This document shows positions 16,182 to 24,984 of a stretch of DNA of 64,000 bases, piece after piece. The position numbers and the translations under genes were made by a program. Below the pieces are notes generated by a model. It did not search any database. It was not told where the DNA came from and was given only the letters and a program-made list of their open reading frames with translations. This DNA comes from Halorhabdus salina (GTDB lineage Archaea > Halobacteriota > Halobacteria > Halobacteriales > Haloarculaceae), in NCBI RefSeq assembly GCF_013839425.1, contig NZ_JACDNP010000004.1:124001-188000 (forward strand), given 5' to 3'. The first letter of the stretch is position 1, and each line of letters starts with the position of its first letter.

Positions 16182-17267
16182 TCAGGCGATCACCCCGACG
16201 ATGACCGCCGTCAACAGCAGATTCGCCAGCGAGAGCACGAGCATCCCCTTCCAGCCGATCTGAATCAATTGATCGATGCGGACCCGCGGTACCGCCGAGC
16301 GAGCCCACTGGGTCAGCAAGAACACGCCCCAGATCTTGATCGTGAACCAGACGATGCCCGGCAACACCGGACCGGCGGGTCCACCCAGGAACAGCGTGGC
16401 GATGATCGCCCCGCCGAGGAAGATGTGGATGAACTCGCCGAGGTAAAACAGGACGAAGTAGACGCTTGAGTACTCAGTCTGGTAGCCGGCGACGATCTCG
16501 GTCGGCGCTTCGGGAATGTCGAATGGGTTGCGTCCAACTTCGGCGAGATTTGCAGCCATGAAGAGGGCGAACGCGAAGGGATTGATAAATCCAAACCAGC
16601 TGGGGATCGAAATGCTGCCGATGGTGAACAGCGTCGCTTGCTGGGCTCCGACGATGGTGTCAGGGGTGGTGACGTTCCCCAGCTGAAGCGTCCCGGCGAA
16701 GATGACGACCGACGCGCCCGTCAAGACGAGTGGAATCTCATAGGCGATATTCTGTGCGACAGCACGCAATCCGCCGAGGAAGGAGTACTTGTTGTTCGAG
16801 GCGTACCCGGCCATCAGCAGGCCGAGCGAGGCGATCGACGCGATGGCGAAGACGTACGCCAGGCCGATCTCGGGGTCGGCCAACTGGATACCTGACCCCA
16901 TCGGGATGACGGCGAAGGCAAGCAGCGCCGACCCGGCCAACACGATCGGTGCCAAGTCGTAGGCCGGCCGGTCGGCATCTTCGGGGATGATGAGTTCCTT
17001 CGAGAGCAACCGCACCGAGTCGACGACGATTGTCCCGATCCCCGCGGGACCGATCCGATTGACTGAGATCCGATCGGTGAAGGAGGCGGTAATCTTCCGC
17101 TTTGCGTACGGGCCGGCGAAGGCCGTGTTCAAGAGGACGAACGACCCGACCAATCCGGCAGCGAGGATAGACACGCCAAAGACGAGCAGTGGTCCCGCCG
17201 TCGACGGGTCCAACCCGAGTAGCTCCAGGAAGCGGTCAGTCAGCGACATCGCCCCCGGGACGATCAT
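16182..17267 (-). CDS. nuoH: NADH-quinone oxidoreductase-like subunit H
   Basis: A 361-residue protein with about eight membrane helices. Diagnostic NuoH stretches are NPFDIPEAPTEIVAGYQTEYS and FGFINPFAFALFMAANLAEVGR, which line the quinone chamber. It anchors the hydrophilic arm to the membrane. The ATG at 17267 overlaps the nuoCD stop (ATGA); a second Met at residue 7 is an alternative start. Confidence 0.96.
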   Translation of the reverse strand: MIVPGAMSLTDRFLELLGLDPSTAGPLLVFGVSILAAGLVGSFVLLNTAFAGPYAKRKITASFTDRISVNRIGPAGIGTIVVDSVRLLSKELIIPEDADRPAYDLAPIVLAGSALLAFAVIPMGSGIQLADPEIGLAYVFAIASIASLGLLMAGYASNNKYSFLGGLRAVAQNIAYEIPLVLTGASVVIFAGTLQLGNVTTPDTIVGAQQATLFTIGSISIPSWFGFINPFAFALFMAANLAEVGRNPFDIPEAPTEIVAGYQTEYSSVYFVLFYLGEFIHIFLGGAIIATLFLGGPAGPVLPGIVWFTIKIWGVFLLTQWARSAVPRVRIDQLIQIGWKGMLVLSLANLLLTAVIVGVIA

Positions 17268-18946
17268 CTGTCTACCTCCCCAAGCACGATATCCAGGCTT
17301 CCGAGCGAGGCGACCATGTCGGGGATGTACTCGCCCTCAGACATAACCGGCAGCGTCTGGAGGTTCGAGAAACAGGGGCTGCGGATCTTGAAGCGAGCGG
17401 GTTTATCCGTGCCGTCGCTGCGGATGTAGATCCCGAGTTCGCCTTTCGCTCCTTCAACGGCCCGGTAGATCTCCTTGTCCGGGTCCGGTCTGAGCGTCCG
17501 GGGGACGTTCGACTGGATCTCGCGGTCGTCTTCGGGCCAGTCTTCGAGCAGGTCGACACACTGCTTGATGATCTTCGCCGACTCCTCGACCTCCTGCATC
17601 CGGACGAGCAGTCGGGCGTAGTTGTCACAGCCGTCCTCGGTGACGACGTCCCAGTCGAGTTCGTCATAGTAGCCGTAGGGGTCGTCCCGCCGCAGGTCGT
17701 AATCGACGCCTGACCCGCGGGCAACCGGTCCCGTCGCGCCGTAGGATTTGGCGGTTTCCGGCTGTAGAATCCCGGTATCTACCGCGCGCATCTGGAAAAT
17801 CTCGTTGCCCGAGATGAGGTTGTGATACTCTTCGAGGCGGTCCGGCAGTTCGTCGAGGAAGTCCCGGATCTTCTCGAGATATTCGTCGCGGGGTTCGGGA
17901 AGGTCCCAGGCGACCCCGCCCAAGCGGAAGTAGTTGAACATGAGCCGCTGGCCCGTGAGATCCTCCAGTAAGTTCTGGACGACCTCTCGATCGCGCACGG
18001 CGTACATGAAGATGACTGTGAAGTCACCGTACAGATCCAGCCCGAACGTGCCCACCGCGAGCATGTGGGCGGCGATCCGGGTTAGCTCGGCGCTCATCGT
18101 CCGCAGCACCTGCGCGTACTCGGGGACGTCGATGTCCGCGAGGTCCTCGGCGGCACGGGCGTAGGCCCACTCGTTGAGCAGCCCCCCCGGCGAGTAGTCC
18201 CAGCGGTCGGGGTAGGGCATGATCTGGTGGCGGTAGGTGCCCTGCTGGCACATCTGCTCTTCACTGCGATGGAGATAGCCAATGTCGGGGTCTAGATCGA
18301 CGATCTGTTCGCCATCAAGCACCGTCTTCACGTGAAGCACGCCGTGCGTCGCGGGATGGTGCGGACCGATGTTGACGAACATCGTATCGGAATCGTCCCC
18401 ACTGCCGCGGTGGTCCTCCTCGAGCGGGTTGGCATGCTCCCGGAGCGGGACGACCTGTGGTTGAGTCTGATTGTATCGCTCCGAGAGGGGATGGCCTTGC
18501 CAGGTCTCAGGCAGCAGGATCCGACGGAGATCGGGGTGATCCTCGTAGTTGATCCCGACGAGGTCGTAGGCCTCCCGTTCGTGCCAGTCGGCAGTGTCGT
18601 AGACACCGGCAGCCGACTGACTGACTGGTTCGTCCTTGCTCGTAGGCACGACGACACTCAGTTCCTGGGTCGGATCGTCGTACTTCTTGAGGTGATAGAT
18701 CGACTCGAAGCGGTCGTCGTACTCCTGGGCTGTGACCGCCGAACAGTGATCGAATCCAGCCTCCTCTTTCAGCGTCGAGAGGACATCCTCAACCTCGTCC
18801 GGCCGAATGACGAACCCTTCGGCGTTGACGTGCTCCTCGCGATCGAGCACGCGGCCCTCCAGCAGTGCTTCGAGTTCGTCGTAATCCAGGCCGTCCTCGG
18901 TCACGCCGACGTCGGGTTCGGATGGGGTACGTTCCTGTAAACTCAT
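17264..18946 (-). CDS. nuoCD: fused NADH-quinone oxidoreductase-like subunits C and D
   Basis: A 560-residue fusion. Residues about 30-165 are the NuoC (30-kDa) domain, with YDLVGINYEDHPDLRRILLP near its end. Residues about 190-560 are the NuoD (49-kDa) domain, starting NIGPHHPATHGVLHVK and containing the quinone-site His-rich loop HPATHG. NuoC-NuoD fusions are common in haloarchaea. ATGA overlaps link it to nuoB upstream and nuoH downstream. Confidence 0.96.
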   Translation of the reverse strand: MSLQERTPSEPDVGVTEDGLDYDELEALLEGRVLDREEHVNAEGFVIRPDEVEDVLSTLKEEAGFDHCSAVTAQEYDDRFESIYHLKKYDDPTQELSVVVPTSKDEPVSQSAAGVYDTADWHEREAYDLVGINYEDHPDLRRILLPETWQGHPLSERYNQTQPQVVPLREHANPLEEDHRGSGDDSDTMFVNIGPHHPATHGVLHVKTVLDGEQIVDLDPDIGYLHRSEEQMCQQGTYRHQIMPYPDRWDYSPGGLLNEWAYARAAEDLADIDVPEYAQVLRTMSAELTRIAAHMLAVGTFGLDLYGDFTVIFMYAVRDREVVQNLLEDLTGQRLMFNYFRLGGVAWDLPEPRDEYLEKIRDFLDELPDRLEEYHNLISGNEIFQMRAVDTGILQPETAKSYGATGPVARGSGVDYDLRRDDPYGYYDELDWDVVTEDGCDNYARLLVRMQEVEESAKIIKQCVDLLEDWPEDDREIQSNVPRTLRPDPDKEIYRAVEGAKGELGIYIRSDGTDKPARFKIRSPCFSNLQTLPVMSEGEYIPDMVASLGSLDIVLGEVDR

Positions 18947-19641
18947 GGCGAATCAACCCAGTTGAACCGCATCACGAGGTCCTCTTCGTCGATCTCTTCG
19001 GCGAGGTGATCGACGAGTTCGTCTGCTTCGAGGTCGCCGAACTCCTCCAGTTCGTAGGGCTTGACGACGACGGGCGAGGACTCGCCGTTGGCGATGCGCT
19101 CCTGGAGTTTCGCGACGCCGTACACGAGTGCTTCGGGCCGGGGTGGACAGCCGGGGACGTGAATGTCAACGGGGATGACCTCCTCGGCGCCCTTGACGAC
19201 GTTGTAGCCCTCCTGGAAGGGGCCACCCGAGATGGTACAGGAACCCATGCCGATGACGAACTTGGGTTCGGGCACTTGGTCGTAGACGCGTTTCATCCGC
19301 GGGGCGAACTTCGAGACGATGGTCCCGGGAACGATCATCACGTCGGCCTGGCGCGGGGAGGCCCGGGGGACCCCCGCGTGGAAGCGATCGAGGTCGTGCT
19401 TGACGGCGTAGGTGTGCATCATCTCGATCGAGCAGCAGGCAATCCCGAACTGGAGCATGAACATCGACGAGCCCCGCACCCAGTTCATGAACTGGTCGAA
19501 CTTCGTGAGGATGAACGGCGAGGAGCCAAAGGCCTCCCGCAGCCGGGAGTTGAAGCGGTCGTCGACGCCCTCGCCCATCCGGGCCTCACGCGTCGTTTTC
19601 ACGTCGGTACTCTCGGCCGGCGGTGTGTTGTCGCTGCTCAT
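18943..19641 (-). CDS. nuoB: NADH-quinone oxidoreductase-like subunit B
   Basis: A 232-residue subunit that binds terminal cluster N2. The cluster cysteines are visible in IACCSIEMM, GMGSCTISGG and VPGCPPRPE. The N-terminal 40 residues form a polar extension and the C-terminal 60 residues an acidic one. It lies three bases after nuoA and overlaps nuoCD by four. Confidence 0.96.
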   Translation of the reverse strand: MSSDNTPPAESTDVKTTREARMGEGVDDRFNSRLREAFGSSPFILTKFDQFMNWVRGSSMFMLQFGIACCSIEMMHTYAVKHDLDRFHAGVPRASPRQADVMIVPGTIVSKFAPRMKRVYDQVPEPKFVIGMGSCTISGGPFQEGYNVVKGAEEVIPVDIHVPGCPPRPEALVYGVAKLQERIANGESSPVVVKPYELEEFGDLEADELVDHLAEEIDEEDLVMRFNWVDSP

Positions 19642-19644
19642 GTA

Positions 19645-20049
19645 TCACTCGGTCAGTTCCTGTTGTGCGCGCGGACTGCGAATCCATCTGACTGCGCCGT
19701 TACGCCACGCCCAGGCGAGGCCGACAGCCAAAATGCCGATGAACGCGACCATCGGCAGCAGGGCCGGGCCGAGGCCGACGGCGTCGACGGCGTCCCCGTA
19801 GATGACCGTCCACGGGAAGATGAGGACAGTCTCGATGTCGAAGACGACGAACAGTAGCGCGACCATGTAATACTGGATGTTGAACCGGATCCGGGTATTG
19901 CCGGTCGGCACTTCGCCGCTCTCGTAGCTAGCTCGCTTGCTGTCCTCGGGCACGCTCGGACGCAGCAGGGCCGAGACACTCATCATGCCGAGCGGGATCA
20001 ACACCCCTACCAGCGCCAAGGCACCGATCGCGATCCAGGGATTGCTCAT
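19645..20049 (-). CDS. nuoA: NADH-quinone oxidoreductase-like subunit A
   Basis: A 134-residue protein with three membrane helices and the conserved YESGEVPTGNTRIRFN loop followed by the FDIETVLIFPW helix with its acidic pair. It is the first gene of the nuoA-B-CD-H-I unit. A TATA-like box is centred about 38 nt upstream. Confidence 0.95.
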   Translation of the reverse strand: MSNPWIAIGALALVGVLIPLGMMSVSALLRPSVPEDSKRASYESGEVPTGNTRIRFNIQYYMVALLFVVFDIETVLIFPWTVIYGDAVDAVGLGPALLPMVAFIGILAVGLAWAWRNGAVRWIRSPRAQQELTE

Positions 20050-20081
20050 TCGATCTCTCTGGGTCGGTTTGGGAGCGGTCC

Positions 20082-20091
20082 CACATAAGGG
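20082..20091 (-). promoter_or_regulatory. candidate promoter of nuoA-I
   Basis: CCCTTATGTG on the minus strand, about 38 nt before the nuoA ATG, is the best A/T-rich box in an otherwise G+C-rich leader. It implies a short 5' UTR of about 10-15 nt. Confidence 0.45.
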
Positions 20092-20191
20092 TTCAGTGTT
20101 TCACCCGGAAACGTGCCCAATAGCGGCCCATGTTGCCGTTTTCAGGGGTTTCAGTCAAAGAGAGTGTGACGGCGTACTGAGCCATGTGCTA

Positions 20192-20249
20192 CAATCCACT
20201 CGGCTGAATCGGACGTTCGGCCGCGAACTCGTCCGATATGCCTGGATTG
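20192..20249. terminator. long imperfect hairpin between purE and nuoA
   Basis: The inner stem is ATCGGACGTTCG (20208-20219) paired with CGAAC/GTCCGAT (20224-20237): 12 bp with a 2-nt bulge and loop GCCG. An outer pair, CAATCC (20192-20197) and GGATTG (20244-20249), flanks it across unpaired arms. It lies just after the purE stop and before the nuoA promoter, on the strand shared by both genes, so a terminator or processing role for purE mRNA is likely. No T-run follows. Confidence 0.5.
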
Positions 20250-20270
20250 CCGCTGAGATATAGCTCGCGC

Positions 20271-20912
20271 TCAGTTGTCCTCGAACGCGGTCGTCCCCCG
20301 TTCGTGAAGCTCCCGCGAGACATCACCGACGGCCTGCTGGAGGCCATTGTGGTAATCGACGAGCCGCTCTCGCAGTTCGAGATGTTTTCGGGCGAGCAGC
20401 TGGACGGCCGACAGCGCGGCGTTGAAGGATTTGCCGGCGTCGACGGCGACGAGTGGCGCGCCCTGTGGCATGCCGATCACCGAGTCGAGGGACTTCTCCT
20501 GGACGGGGACGCCGATCACGGGCAACGGGTATGCGATCGAGGCAGTCATGTTCGGTAGGTCGGCGCTCTTGCCGCCTGCACCTGCGATGATCACCTCCAG
20601 GCCCCGCGCCTCGGCGGTCTCGGCGTAGGCGTACATGAGTTCGGGCGTCCGGTGGGCCGAGACAAGGAACGTCTCGAAGGTGAACCGCGAGTCGGGTGGG
20701 TTCTCGTAGTCAGTTTGCTCTTCGAATCCGAGCTCCTCAGTCAGGACATCGTAGGCACCTGGACGGCCGGATTCGGACCCGGCCATCACGTCCAAGTCTG
20801 AATCCGAGCCCATGATGATTCCGACGTCCGGCGTTTGCTCGTCTGGTCGGTCCATCTCGGCCTCTGCTTCGAGTTGGTCGATCAATGATCGGACGCTCTC
20901 GGCGGTCGTCAT
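20271..20912 (-). CDS. purE: N5-carboxyaminoimidazole ribonucleotide mutase
   Basis: A 213-residue PurE. It converts N5-CAIR to CAIR in purine synthesis. The GIIMGSDSDLDVM start of the domain, SAHRTPE and AGAGGKSADLPNM motifs are all present, including the catalytic Ser and His. Compared with bacterial PurE (about 165 residues) it has an N-terminal helix of about 28 residues and an insert of roughly 17 residues between GSDSDLDVM and SAHRTP. It works with PurK, which is encoded 2.8 kb upstream on the same strand beyond an ABC transporter cassette. Confidence 0.93.
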   Translation of the reverse strand: MTTAESVRSLIDQLEAEAEMDRPDEQTPDVGIIMGSDSDLDVMAGSESGRPGAYDVLTEELGFEEQTDYENPPDSRFTFETFLVSAHRTPELMYAYAETAEARGLEVIIAGAGGKSADLPNMTASIAYPLPVIGVPVQEKSLDSVIGMPQGAPLVAVDAGKSFNAALSAVQLLARKHLELRERLVDYHNGLQQAVGDVSRELHERGTTAFEDN

Positions 20913-20990
20913 GGGTGGCCGTGCTCGCGGGGGTGGCCTAATTCTATCGGGTTGATGTGCAGCATCTGGCTCCGGCCGTGCCTTCGCTTC

Positions 20991-21827
20991 TCAGAGGTCG
21001 CGGGTTCCAAACCAGTGGTGACTGGCTGTGAGGAGAACAGCCACACCGACGAGGAGGATCACCGCTCCGACGAGATCGAACGTTCCGTGGATGAGCACGT
21101 CCTGCGGGTCGAAGTACCGCATCGGTGAAATCCCGCCGACCCACTTGTAGTCCGTCGTCGCGATCACTGACTCGCCGAGCCACCCGAGGAAGACGATCCC
21201 GAGCGCGAGGCGACCGGCCGTCCGGCCCCGGCGGACGACTGCGCCGACGAGGAGGCCAAAGGCACTCCAGAAGAGGAGATAGGGGATCGAGAGCGCGTGG
21301 ACGACCGCGAGATCCACGATCGACAGCGACTGCCCCGCTGCGAGCGCCATCACGTACAGGACAGCCGGGACCACGACGTTGAGGACGACGATCGGAACCA
21401 GCACGGCGACAAACTTGCCAAGCAGGACGCTCCGGCGGGCGACAGGACCGGCCAGTAACGTGTCCATGCGTCCCTCGCCGAGATCGCCGGCGACCGTCCC
21501 GGCGGCCGTATACGCCAGGTAGCCACCGAGTCCAACGATCCAGCCCAGCGTGTAGAACTCGCTGGCGAGCAGTCCCTCGATCGAGGCAAGGCTCTCGAAG
21601 CCGAACAGTTCGTTCACGATCGGCGGCATCGCGTCCAGCATCTCGGAGAACCCCGCGTCGATCATCTGCGGGCCAATCCAGATGTACAGTGCTCCGAACG
21701 CAGAGAACAGCACCGCGAGGACGGCCGTCACCGTGAGCCGGTTGCGTCCCTCAAAGCGGGCGACTTCGGCCAGTGGACTCACTGCGGACGGCCCCTCAGC
21801 GGGCGCGCCGTCGGTCGCCGTCTTCAT
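20991..21827 (-). CDS. ABC-2 type permease (second of two paralogues)
   Basis: A 278-residue protein with six predicted helices. It is clearly a paralogue of the permease encoded next to it: both have a long first external loop followed by a helix ending in LAYxAxGTxAGD, then GRMDTLL, and a PIVVxNVV helix. The pair probably arose by tandem duplication and forms a heterodimeric ABC-2 exporter channel. The ATG overlaps the stop of the sister gene by one base at 21827. Substrate unknown. Confidence 0.8.
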   Translation of the reverse strand: MKTATDGAPAEGPSAVSPLAEVARFEGRNRLTVTAVLAVLFSAFGALYIWIGPQMIDAGFSEMLDAMPPIVNELFGFESLASIEGLLASEFYTLGWIVGLGGYLAYTAAGTVAGDLGEGRMDTLLAGPVARRSVLLGKFVAVLVPIVVLNVVVPAVLYVMALAAGQSLSIVDLAVVHALSIPYLLFWSAFGLLVGAVVRRGRTAGRLALGIVFLGWLGESVIATTDYKWVGGISPMRYFDPQDVLIHGTFDLVGAVILLVGVAVLLTASHHWFGTRDL

Positions 21828-22612
21828 TAGACATCCACCTCCCCGAACAGCCAGGCACTCCCGACCAGCAGGACGACCGCGACGGCGAGGAGAATTCCTG
21901 CGCCGGTGGGATCGTAGGCGCTCTCGGTGAGGGCCCCGAGCGGATCGTAGTAGCGCATGGGGGCAATCGCCCCCAACCAGGACACGTCCGTCCCCGAGAC
22001 GAGCATTTCCAGGAGGAAGGTCCCGATGATCGTCCCGGCTGCCACGCCTTCCGCGATGCGCCGCCGGGGGGCGGCGACGGAAACGGCCATGCCGAAGGCG
22101 CCGCAGGCGAGCAAGTACGGGACCGACAGGGTATGAACCGCAGCGAGGTCGACGAGCGGAATCGATTCCGCAATGAGGAGGGTCGCTCCGTAGACCCCCG
22201 CGAAGGTGACGACGTTCACGACGACGATCGGCGTGAGCAGCGCGAGGTACCGCTCGCCGAGGAGGCGCGCTCGCGAGACGGGGGCCACGAGCAGCGTGTC
22301 CATCCGCCCGTTTTCGACGTCACCGGCGATCGTCCCCCCGGCGAGGTACGCCAGATAAGCACCCAGGCCGAGCAGCCAGACGTACTCGTAGAGTTCGATC
22401 GCGATGAACCCTTCCAGGGTCCCCATGTGCCGGAGTCCCATCTGCTCGACCATGGCGGCGGGCAACTGCTCGAACAGCGTCTCCAGATCGACGTCACCGA
22501 GGATCCCGGGCGCGATGAGCGTCATCATCCCGCCGAATGCCGCGATGCTTGCCCCGATGACGACCGAACTCGGCGCCAGTCGTTCCGCGTCGAAGCGCGT
22601 CGTCTCAAACAT
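21827..22612 (-). CDS. ABC-2 type permease (first of two paralogues)
   Basis: A 261-residue membrane protein with six helices, matching the downstream permease throughout (GTIAGDVENGRMDTLLVAPV compared with GTVAGDLGEGRMDTLLAGPV). Together with that protein and the ATPase at 22605-23651 it forms a complete ABC-2 exporter. It overlaps the ATPase gene by eight bases. Related haloarchaeal cassettes are annotated only as ABC transporters. Confidence 0.8.
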   Translation of the reverse strand: MFETTRFDAERLAPSSVVIGASIAAFGGMMTLIAPGILGDVDLETLFEQLPAAMVEQMGLRHMGTLEGFIAIELYEYVWLLGLGAYLAYLAGGTIAGDVENGRMDTLLVAPVSRARLLGERYLALLTPIVVVNVVTFAGVYGATLLIAESIPLVDLAAVHTLSVPYLLACGAFGMAVSVAAPRRRIAEGVAAGTIIGTFLLEMLVSGTDVSWLGAIAPMRYYDPLGALTESAYDPTGAGILLAVAVVLLVGSAWLFGEVDV

Positions 22613-23651
22613 CGGCCTCCTCCGATCGCTCGGCTCGCCTCCTCGCGTTCTTGTCGTCTTCGTCCGTGGCGTCTCGCCGTGCCCCGTTTTCGACCGCTTC
22701 GACTCGTTCGCTGGGGTCCTCGCCGTAGAACCGCATGAACACGTCTTCGAGCGGTGCCTCTTCGATACTCAGATCCAGAATCTCGTATTCGAGCAGCCGT
22801 TCGAGGAGCGGCTCGTACGCCCCCGTATAGGTGAACGAGACGGTCGTCGCGTGGTCCGGGCCGACAGCCGAGTCGCGCCGCTCTTCCGGCTCCGGGGAAG
22901 CCGCGTCACCGCTGATTTCGACGTCGTGGACGCCATCGAGCGCGAGCTCAGCGGCCTCGACCTCGCCACCGAGACGCGCCCGGACGGTCTTGCCGCTCCG
23001 GTCGATCAGCGATTCGACGGCTTCGAGTTCGACGAGCCGACCGTCCCGGATGATCGCGATCCGATCACAGACTTTCCGGACCTCGCTCAGGATGTGTGAG
23101 GAGAAGAAAAAGGTCTTGCCACGCTGTTGCTCGCTGCGGATGAACGCGAGCAGTTCCTCCTGTTTCAGCGGGTCCAGCCCCGAAGTGGGTTCGTCCATGA
23201 TCAGGAGGTCGGGATCGTGCATGAACGCCAGGACGATCGCGAGCATCTGCTTGTTCCCGCGGGAGTACTCCCGGACTTTCCGGTCTAAGGGCGGGTCGAA
23301 CAGTTCGAGCAGCTCGTCGCTACGGACGTCACCTCGCAACGCGCCGTGATAGGCGAGGAGTCGCCGTCCGGTCACGTTCTCGTTGAAACTTGGTTCGGCC
23401 GGGAGGTAGCCGATATCGGCCCGGACCGTTCGGAGGGCCTCGGCATCCCGGATGTCCGCGTCGAGGACCATCGCCGTCCCATCGGTCGGAGACTGAAAGC
23501 CCATCAGCGTCCGGATCGTCGTCGTCTTGCCCGCCCCGTTCGGCCCGAGAAAGCCGAATACTTCCCCGCCTTCGACGTCGAAAGAGAGGTCTTCGACGCC
23601 CCGCACGTCCCCGTAATACTTCGTCAACCCGTCCGTGCGAAGTGCCGGCAT
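22605..23651 (-). CDS. ABC transporter ATP-binding protein
   Basis: A 348-residue ATPase: Walker A GPNGAGKTT (36-44), signature YSRGNKQM, Walker B LLIMDEPTSGLD, and SSHILSE with the switch histidine. A C-terminal regulatory region of about 120 residues holds an acidic linker and ends in a basic patch. It is first in a three-gene unit with two paralogous permeases. The cassette separates purK from purE. Confidence 0.9.
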   Translation of the reverse strand: MPALRTDGLTKYYGDVRGVEDLSFDVEGGEVFGFLGPNGAGKTTTIRTLMGFQSPTDGTAMVLDADIRDAEALRTVRADIGYLPAEPSFNENVTGRRLLAYHGALRGDVRSDELLELFDPPLDRKVREYSRGNKQMLAIVLAFMHDPDLLIMDEPTSGLDPLKQEELLAFIRSEQQRGKTFFFSSHILSEVRKVCDRIAIIRDGRLVELEAVESLIDRSGKTVRARLGGEVEAAELALDGVHDVEISGDAASPEPEERRDSAVGPDHATTVSFTYTGAYEPLLERLLEYEILDLSIEEAPLEDVFMRFYGEDPSERVEAVENGARRDATDEDDKNARRRAERSEEADV

Positions 23652-23735
23652 ACTGGATCTCGTGGGATATCGGCCGATCGGGACATGAAAATATCGGTTA
23701 GATAGACAGCGCTGACCGCTGGCTTTGGGACGTCG

Positions 23736-24920
23736 TTACTCGAACGTCAACTCGTCTCGAATCGCCCGCGTCCGTTCGAGCAGCGCGGTCGGCTCGTCGT
23801 CACCCACTGCCGTGACGTGACCCATCTTCCGGAGGCGATAGACCTCGGCTTTTCCGTAGTAGTGCAGTGACGCGCCGTCGGCTTCGAGGACGCTATCGAC
23901 GTTCCGGAGCGTCGCCGCCTGTCGCTGTTCGACGTCACCTAAAATGTTCGCCGTCACTGTCGGCGAGCGGCGATCAGTCGCGCCCAGGGGCCACCCCGCG
24001 ACGGCCCGGAGATGCTGTTCGAACTGTGAGGTCAGACAGCCCTCGATCGTCCAGTGCCCGGAGTTGTGCGGTCGCGGGGCGATCTCGTTGAGCAGAATCT
24101 CGCCGTCGGTCGTCTCGAAGAGCTCGATCCCAAAGACGCCTCGCCCGTCCAGCACGTCCAGCACGTCGAGGGCGACCTCGCGGGCGCGCTCACGAACCGC
24201 TGGCTCAGCCCGGGCCGGCGAGACCGTCTCCCGGAGAATCTCCTCGCGGTGGATCGTCTCGGTCACGGGGAAGGCATCCTGTTCACCGTCGCCCTTGACC
24301 CCCATGACGGCGAGTTCGCGCTCGAAGTCGACGAGGCCCTCGACCATCGCCGCGCCCGAGGGATCTTCGGGTGTGGCCCCCGGCGCAGCCTCGACGATCG
24401 TCTCGAAGGCCTCGGTGACGTCCTCGGGCGAGTCAATCGGGACGTTGCCCCGGCCGTCGTAGCCTCCCTTGCGGGCTTTCAGCATGGCTGGATAGCCAAG
24501 TTCATCGAGTGCTGCCCGCAGGTCGGCCAGAGAGTCGACGCCGCGGAACGGCGGGACCGGGACGCCTGCGTCTTCGAGCCGGCGCTTCTGGACGAGTTTG
24601 TCCTCGATCGTTCGGAGCGTGTCGGGATGGGGGTGGACTGGCGTGCCCGTCTCCTCGCTCACCGAATCGAGTATGTCCGGGTCGGCGAGTTCGATCTCGT
24701 AGGTGAGATAGTCAACCCGCTCGGCGAGTTCCCGGAGGGCCGCACGATCGTCGAAGTCGGCGACGAGCTGGTCGCGGGTGACCGGCGCAGCCGGTGGGTT
24801 CGGCGTCGGATCGACGATCAGCAGTTCCATCCCCAGCGGCGCGGCGGCCTCCCCCAGCATGCGACCGAGTTGCCCGCCACCGACCACGCCGACGGTCGGG
24901 CCGGGCGCTGTCACGTCCAT
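23736..24920 (-). CDS. purK: 5-(carboxyamino)imidazole ribonucleotide synthase
   Basis: A 394-residue ATP-grasp enzyme that carboxylates AIR with bicarbonate and ATP to N5-CAIR, the substrate of PurE. It shows the N-terminal VGVVGGGQLGRML motif, the Lys-rich ATP loop KARKGGYDGRGN, and the metal site around FGIELFETTDGEILLNEIAPR, PHNSGHW. I chose the ATG at 24920; a longer frame upstream is basic and unlike the family. purK and purE are usually adjacent; here 2.8 kb of ABC transporter genes lie between. Confidence 0.95.
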   Translation of the reverse strand: MDVTAPGPTVGVVGGGQLGRMLGEAAAPLGMELLIVDPTPNPPAAPVTRDQLVADFDDRAALRELAERVDYLTYEIELADPDILDSVSEETGTPVHPHPDTLRTIEDKLVQKRRLEDAGVPVPPFRGVDSLADLRAALDELGYPAMLKARKGGYDGRGNVPIDSPEDVTEAFETIVEAAPGATPEDPSGAAMVEGLVDFERELAVMGVKGDGEQDAFPVTETIHREEILRETVSPARAEPAVRERAREVALDVLDVLDGRGVFGIELFETTDGEILLNEIAPRPHNSGHWTIEGCLTSQFEQHLRAVAGWPLGATDRRSPTVTANILGDVEQRQAATLRNVDSVLEADGASLHYYGKAEVYRLRKMGHVTAVGDDEPTALLERTRAIRDELTFE

Positions 24921-24984
24921 GTTCGGCCCAATCCAGCGCCGACGGTTAAGCGTTTCAGAACCGGGTGAGCTGTCGAAACAGCCG

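Noticed and set aside
21773-22738. 321-codon plus-strand frame across the two ABC permeases
   Set aside because: Antisense shadow; His/Arg/Asp-rich with no domain, while the minus strand encodes paired membrane proteins.
24054-24968. 304-codon plus-strand frame opposite purK
   Set aside because: Antisense shadow of an ATP-grasp enzyme with clear motifs.
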